Positions 6,476 through 8,816 of a stretch of 8,816 nucleotides of DNA are shown here, piece by piece. Each line of letters opens with the position of its first letter. Position 1 is the stretch's first letter. The position numbers were made by a program, and so were the translations under genes. The stretch comes from Bacillota bacterium (GTDB taxonomy: Bacteria > Bacillota > Sulfobacillia > JAJZYS01 > JAJYTV01), in NCBI GenBank assembly GCA_021786135.1, contig JAJYNV010000107.1:1-8816 (forward strand), written 5' to 3'. The notes below the pieces were generated by a model. It was given only the letters and a program-made list of their open reading frames with translations, ran no database searches and had not been told where the DNA came from.

Positions 6476-7765
6476 TCAGAGGAGCGGCTGTCCTGCGATG
6501 CGTGCCGCGGCGGCTCGGCCCGATGCGAGTACCTCCCCCGCGTCCACCAGGAGGTGGCGCCCTTCCTGGTAGACGAGACGGCCCGACGCGTAGACGCGCT
6601 CCACCTGCTGGGCTGTCGCCGTGTAGACCAGGGCCGAAAAGGGGTCGAAGACCGGCTGCACCGCGTAGCCGCGCAGGTCGACGACCACTACATCTGCGAG
6701 ATAGCCGGGCTCGAGCGCACCCAGTTCGGGCCAGCCGAGCGCCAGCGCGCCCTCCCGGGTGGCCATGCGCAGCACATCCGGCGCGGTGAGTGCCGCCGCG
6801 TCCTCTGCGGTGCCCTTGGCGATCCAGGCGGCTGCCTTCATGCTCAGGAAGGGATCGAGGACGTTGGCACTGGCGGCGCCGTCGGAGCCGATGCCGACCG
6901 GGACGCCGGCTTCGCGCAGGCGGCGTGTCGGCGCAAAGCCGCAGCCGAGCTTCAGGTTGGACACCGGGCAGTGCGCGACTCCCACGTCGAGGCCCGCGAG
7001 GCGCTCGATGTCGCCTTCCGCCGGGAATACGGCGTGCGCCGCCACCACGTGCTCGCGCGTGAGACCGCTGCGCGTCAGGACCTCGGACGGCGTGGTACCT
7101 TGGCGCAGCAGCTCTTCCGTCTCGCCGCGCGTCTCAGCGAGATGGATGTGCACCGGCGCGTGCAGAGCGGTCGCGTAGTCCGCGACCTCCCTGAGGTAGT
7201 CTGGCGGGCAGGTGTAGGGCGCGTGCGGGCCCAGCGCCACGCGCAGGCGGCCGTTAAAGGTGCCCTGCCAGCGCTCGTAGAGCGCTACGCCGCGGCGCAG
7301 GCTCTCGCGCTCCGGGTCTTGCACGCCGATCAGGCCCTGTGTGATCATGCCGCGGATGCCCGCTTCGCCGATCGCTTCCGCCACGCGGTCCATCGAGCCG
7401 TACATGTCGTTCACGCAGGTGACGCCAGCCGCCACTGCCTCGAGCAGGGCAAGGCGCGTCCCCTGCAGGATGTCTTCCGCGGTCATACGGGCCTCGATCG
7501 GCCAGACGTGTTCCTCGAGCCATGGCATCAAGGGCACGTCGTCCGCGCAGCCGCGCAGGGGCTGCATGGCGAGGTGCGTGTGGGTGTTGACGAAGCCGGG
7601 GATGATGACGCGGCCTGGAAGCGACAGGACCTCGTCGTACGGCGCCGTGGGCGGGGCATCGGCGGCCGGGCCCGCATAAGCGATGCGCGCCCCGTCGAGC
7701 ACGAGCACGCCGGCGGGGATCTGCCGTTCCGGCGTGAGCAGGGTGGCGGACTCGAGTCTGATCAC
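6476..7765 (-). CDS. mtaD: 5'-methylthioadenosine/S-adenosylhomocysteine deaminase
   Basis: A 429-residue amidohydrolase that deaminates SAH to S-inosylhomocysteine and MTA to methylthioinosine, with one bound metal. Visible metal and catalytic residues are NTHTH (H62, H64), WPIEAR (E91), the HIHLAE motif (H208, E211), AAHAV (H244) and GIGSDGAASAN (D295). A small beta domain formed by the N and C termini flanks the TIM barrel, as in the family, and the GPHAPYTCP segment (179-187) is typical of MTA/SAH deaminases. The start is GTG at 7765, which overlaps the ahcY stop as GTGA and has GGAGGG six bases upstream. A GTG at 7783 would add six residues without a good ribosome site. Coupling to ahcY fixes the role in clearing SAH, the methyltransferase inhibitor. 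Other adenosine-type 5'-deoxyadenosine substrates are possible, as some family members are broad. Confidence 0.93.
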   Translation of the reverse strand: MIRLESATLLTPERQIPAGVLVLDGARIAYAGPAADAPPTAPYDEVLSLPGRVIIPGFVNTHTHLAMQPLRGCADDVPLMPWLEEHVWPIEARMTAEDILQGTRLALLEAVAAGVTCVNDMYGSMDRVAEAIGEAGIRGMITQGLIGVQDPERESLRRGVALYERWQGTFNGRLRVALGPHAPYTCPPDYLREVADYATALHAPVHIHLAETRGETEELLRQGTTPSEVLTRSGLTREHVVAAHAVFPAEGDIERLAGLDVGVAHCPVSNLKLGCGFAPTRRLREAGVPVGIGSDGAASANVLDPFLSMKAAAWIAKGTAEDAAALTAPDVLRMATREGALALGWPELGALEPGYLADVVVVDLRGYAVQPVFDPFSALVYTATAQQVERVYASGRLVYQEGRHLLVDAGEVLASGRAAAARIAGQPLL

Positions 7766-7777
7766 TGGGTGCCCTCC
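7762..7777 (-). promoter_or_regulatory. ahcY-mtaD translational coupling junction
   Basis: On the minus strand GGAGGG (7777-7772) is followed by six bases and then GTGA (7765-7762), in which the mtaD GTG start and the ahcY TGA stop share bases. This supports one transcript and coupled translation of the two SAH enzymes. Confidence 0.7.
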
Positions 7778-8816
7778 CGCCACGTGGTGCGGTAGCGCAC
7801 CTGCTCTTGCGTCTCGACTTCGAGGCCGATACCGCGCGCGTCCAGCGACAGCTTGGCCACCTGCTGATCGAGCTCATCGGGATACTGGTGCACGCCCGGC
7901 GGCAGACGGTGAGCGGCCACATGCAGCAGGGCGAGTGCCTGGACGGCGAACGAGAGGTCCATGATCTCCGCAGGGTGACCGTCGCCTGCCGCGAGATTGA
8001 CGAGGCGTCCCTCTGCCAGGAGGTAGAGCCTGCGCCCGTCAGGCAGACGATAGGCATCCACGCTCTCGCGTACGCGCTCCACGGAGTCCGAGAGCTCGCC
8101 CAGGGCCACCTTGTCGATCTCGACGTCGAAGTGTCCGGCGTTGGCGAGCAGCACGCCGTCGCGCATGCGTTCCAGGTGCTCGCGGCGGACGACCCGCACG
8201 GCGCCGGTGACGGTGATGACGATGTCCGCCTTGGGTGCGAGGTCATCCATGGTGCCGACGTCGTAGCCGTCCAGCCACGCCTCGTTCATCTTGACGGGAT
8301 CGATGTCCACGACGCCGACGCGCGCGCCGAGTCCCCTGAATCGCTGCGCGACACCCTTGCCGCATTGGCCGAACCCGACGATGAGCGCGTACCGTCCGGC
8401 GATGGTCAGGTTGGTCGCGCGCATCACCGCCTCGGCCACCGACTGGCCCGTGCCGAAGCGGTTGTCGAAGAGATGTTTCATCTTGGCGTCGTTGACGGCC
8501 ATCATCGGCACCTTGAGATCCCCCGCGGCATGCATGGCGCGCAGGCGCACGAGGCCTGTGGTGGTTTCCTCCGTGCCGCCTTTCAGGCTCTGGAGCAGCT
8601 CGGGCTGTGAGAGGTGCAGACGCGTCACAAGGTCGCCCCCGTCATCCACGACGAGCGTGGGACGGTGCGCAAGAACCTTGTCGAGGTAGCCGAAATACTC
8701 CTCCACCGCTGCGCCGTGGCGGGCGTAGACGTGGACTCCGCGCGCGGCAAGAGCCTGCGCGACGGCATCCTGGGTGGAGAGCGGGTTGGAGCCCGCGATC
8801 GCGACCTCCGCGCCCA
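7762..8816 (-). CDS. ahcY: S-adenosylhomocysteine hydrolase, C-terminal part (5' end beyond the window)
   Basis: The last 350 residues of the NAD-dependent enzyme that splits SAH into homocysteine and adenosine. The frame stays open to the right edge, entering as GAEVAIAGSNPLSTQD. Family signatures are VDDGGDLVTRLH, GGTEETTTGLVRL, VNDAKMKHLFDN followed by FGTGQS, the Rossmann motif VGFGQCGKG with DIDPVK after it, LANAGHFDVEID and HPAEIMDLSF. The C terminus stops at QVRYRTTWREG and lacks the Lys/Tyr-containing (YRY-type) tail of eukaryotic and proteobacterial enzymes, so it resembles the short archaeal/Thermotoga form. The usual TGN loop near the nicotinamide reads TGA here (TVTGAVRVV). About 50-75 residues should be missing. 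It overlaps mtaD by four bases. Confidence 0.93.
   Translation of the reverse strand, partial: GAEVAIAGSNPLSTQDAVAQALAARGVHVYARHGAAVEEYFGYLDKVLAHRPTLVVDDGGDLVTRLHLSQPELLQSLKGGTEETTTGLVRLRAMHAAGDLKVPMMAVNDAKMKHLFDNRFGTGQSVAEAVMRATNLTIAGRYALIVGFGQCGKGVAQRFRGLGARVGVVDIDPVKMNEAWLDGYDVGTMDDLAPKADIVITVTGAVRVVRREHLERMRDGVLLANAGHFDVEIDKVALGELSDSVERVRESVDAYRLPDGRRLYLLAEGRLVNLAAGDGHPAEIMDLSFAVQALALLHVAAHRLPPGVHQYPDELDQQVAKLSLDARGIGLEVETQEQVRYRTTWREGTQ

Noticed and set aside
6095..7795. Plus-strand open frame of 566 codons antisense to mtaD and the 5' part of the MreB-like gene
   Set aside because: Composition is rich in R, H, A and Q without family motifs, and it runs opposite two well-supported genes. 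Long antisense frames are expected in GC-rich coding DNA.
7807..8610. Plus-strand open frame of 267 codons antisense to ahcY
   Set aside because: It mirrors a strongly conserved enzyme and its translation shows no family features.

Overview
This is a GC-rich window (about two thirds G+C by eye) with long, tightly packed genes, mostly on the minus strand. It looks like bacterial chromosome. No rRNA, tRNA, CRISPR array, IS element or phage gene is visible. An exonuclease-DinG fusion helicase, an MreB-family paralogue and an adenosylhomocysteinase/MTA-SAH deaminase pair suggest a high-GC Bacillota lineage (Limnochordia, Symbiobacterium or Thermaerobacter-like). That placement is inferred from gene content only.

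Layout from right to left, in the direction of minus-strand transcription. (1) The C-terminal part of S-adenosylhomocysteine hydrolase (ahcY) enters from the right edge and is coupled through a GTGA overlap to a 5'-methylthioadenosine/S-adenosylhomocysteine deaminase (mtaD). A strong GC hairpin follows as a probable terminator. These two genes handle the SAH left by methyltransferases. (2) Next come a highly divergent MreB/actin-like protein and, after a structured 151-bp gap, a cytosolic transglutaminase-like protein of unknown role. (3) A plus-strand ComB-family 2-phosphosulfolactate phosphatase converges on the transglutaminase gene and diverges from the next pair. (4) A histidine phosphatase (phosphoglycerate mutase superfamily) overlaps a DinG-type helicase with an N-terminal DEDDh exonuclease domain, which ends near the left edge.

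Most starts are not ATG. GTG fits mtaD and the MreB-like gene, and TTG fits the histidine phosphatase and comB. The helicase frame has no ATG, GTG or TTG upstream of its exonuclease motif I. This is the oddest structural point in the window: it implies an ATT start, a +1 frameshift from the upstream gene at a TGA-C stop, or a sequence error. Other points worth a second look are an exonuclease-DinG that keeps all four Fe-S cysteines, an MreB paralogue whose nucleotide-site motifs are degraded, and an ahcY-mtaD pairing that allows an S-inosylhomocysteine route. I saw no clear defence, mobile or secondary-metabolite system.
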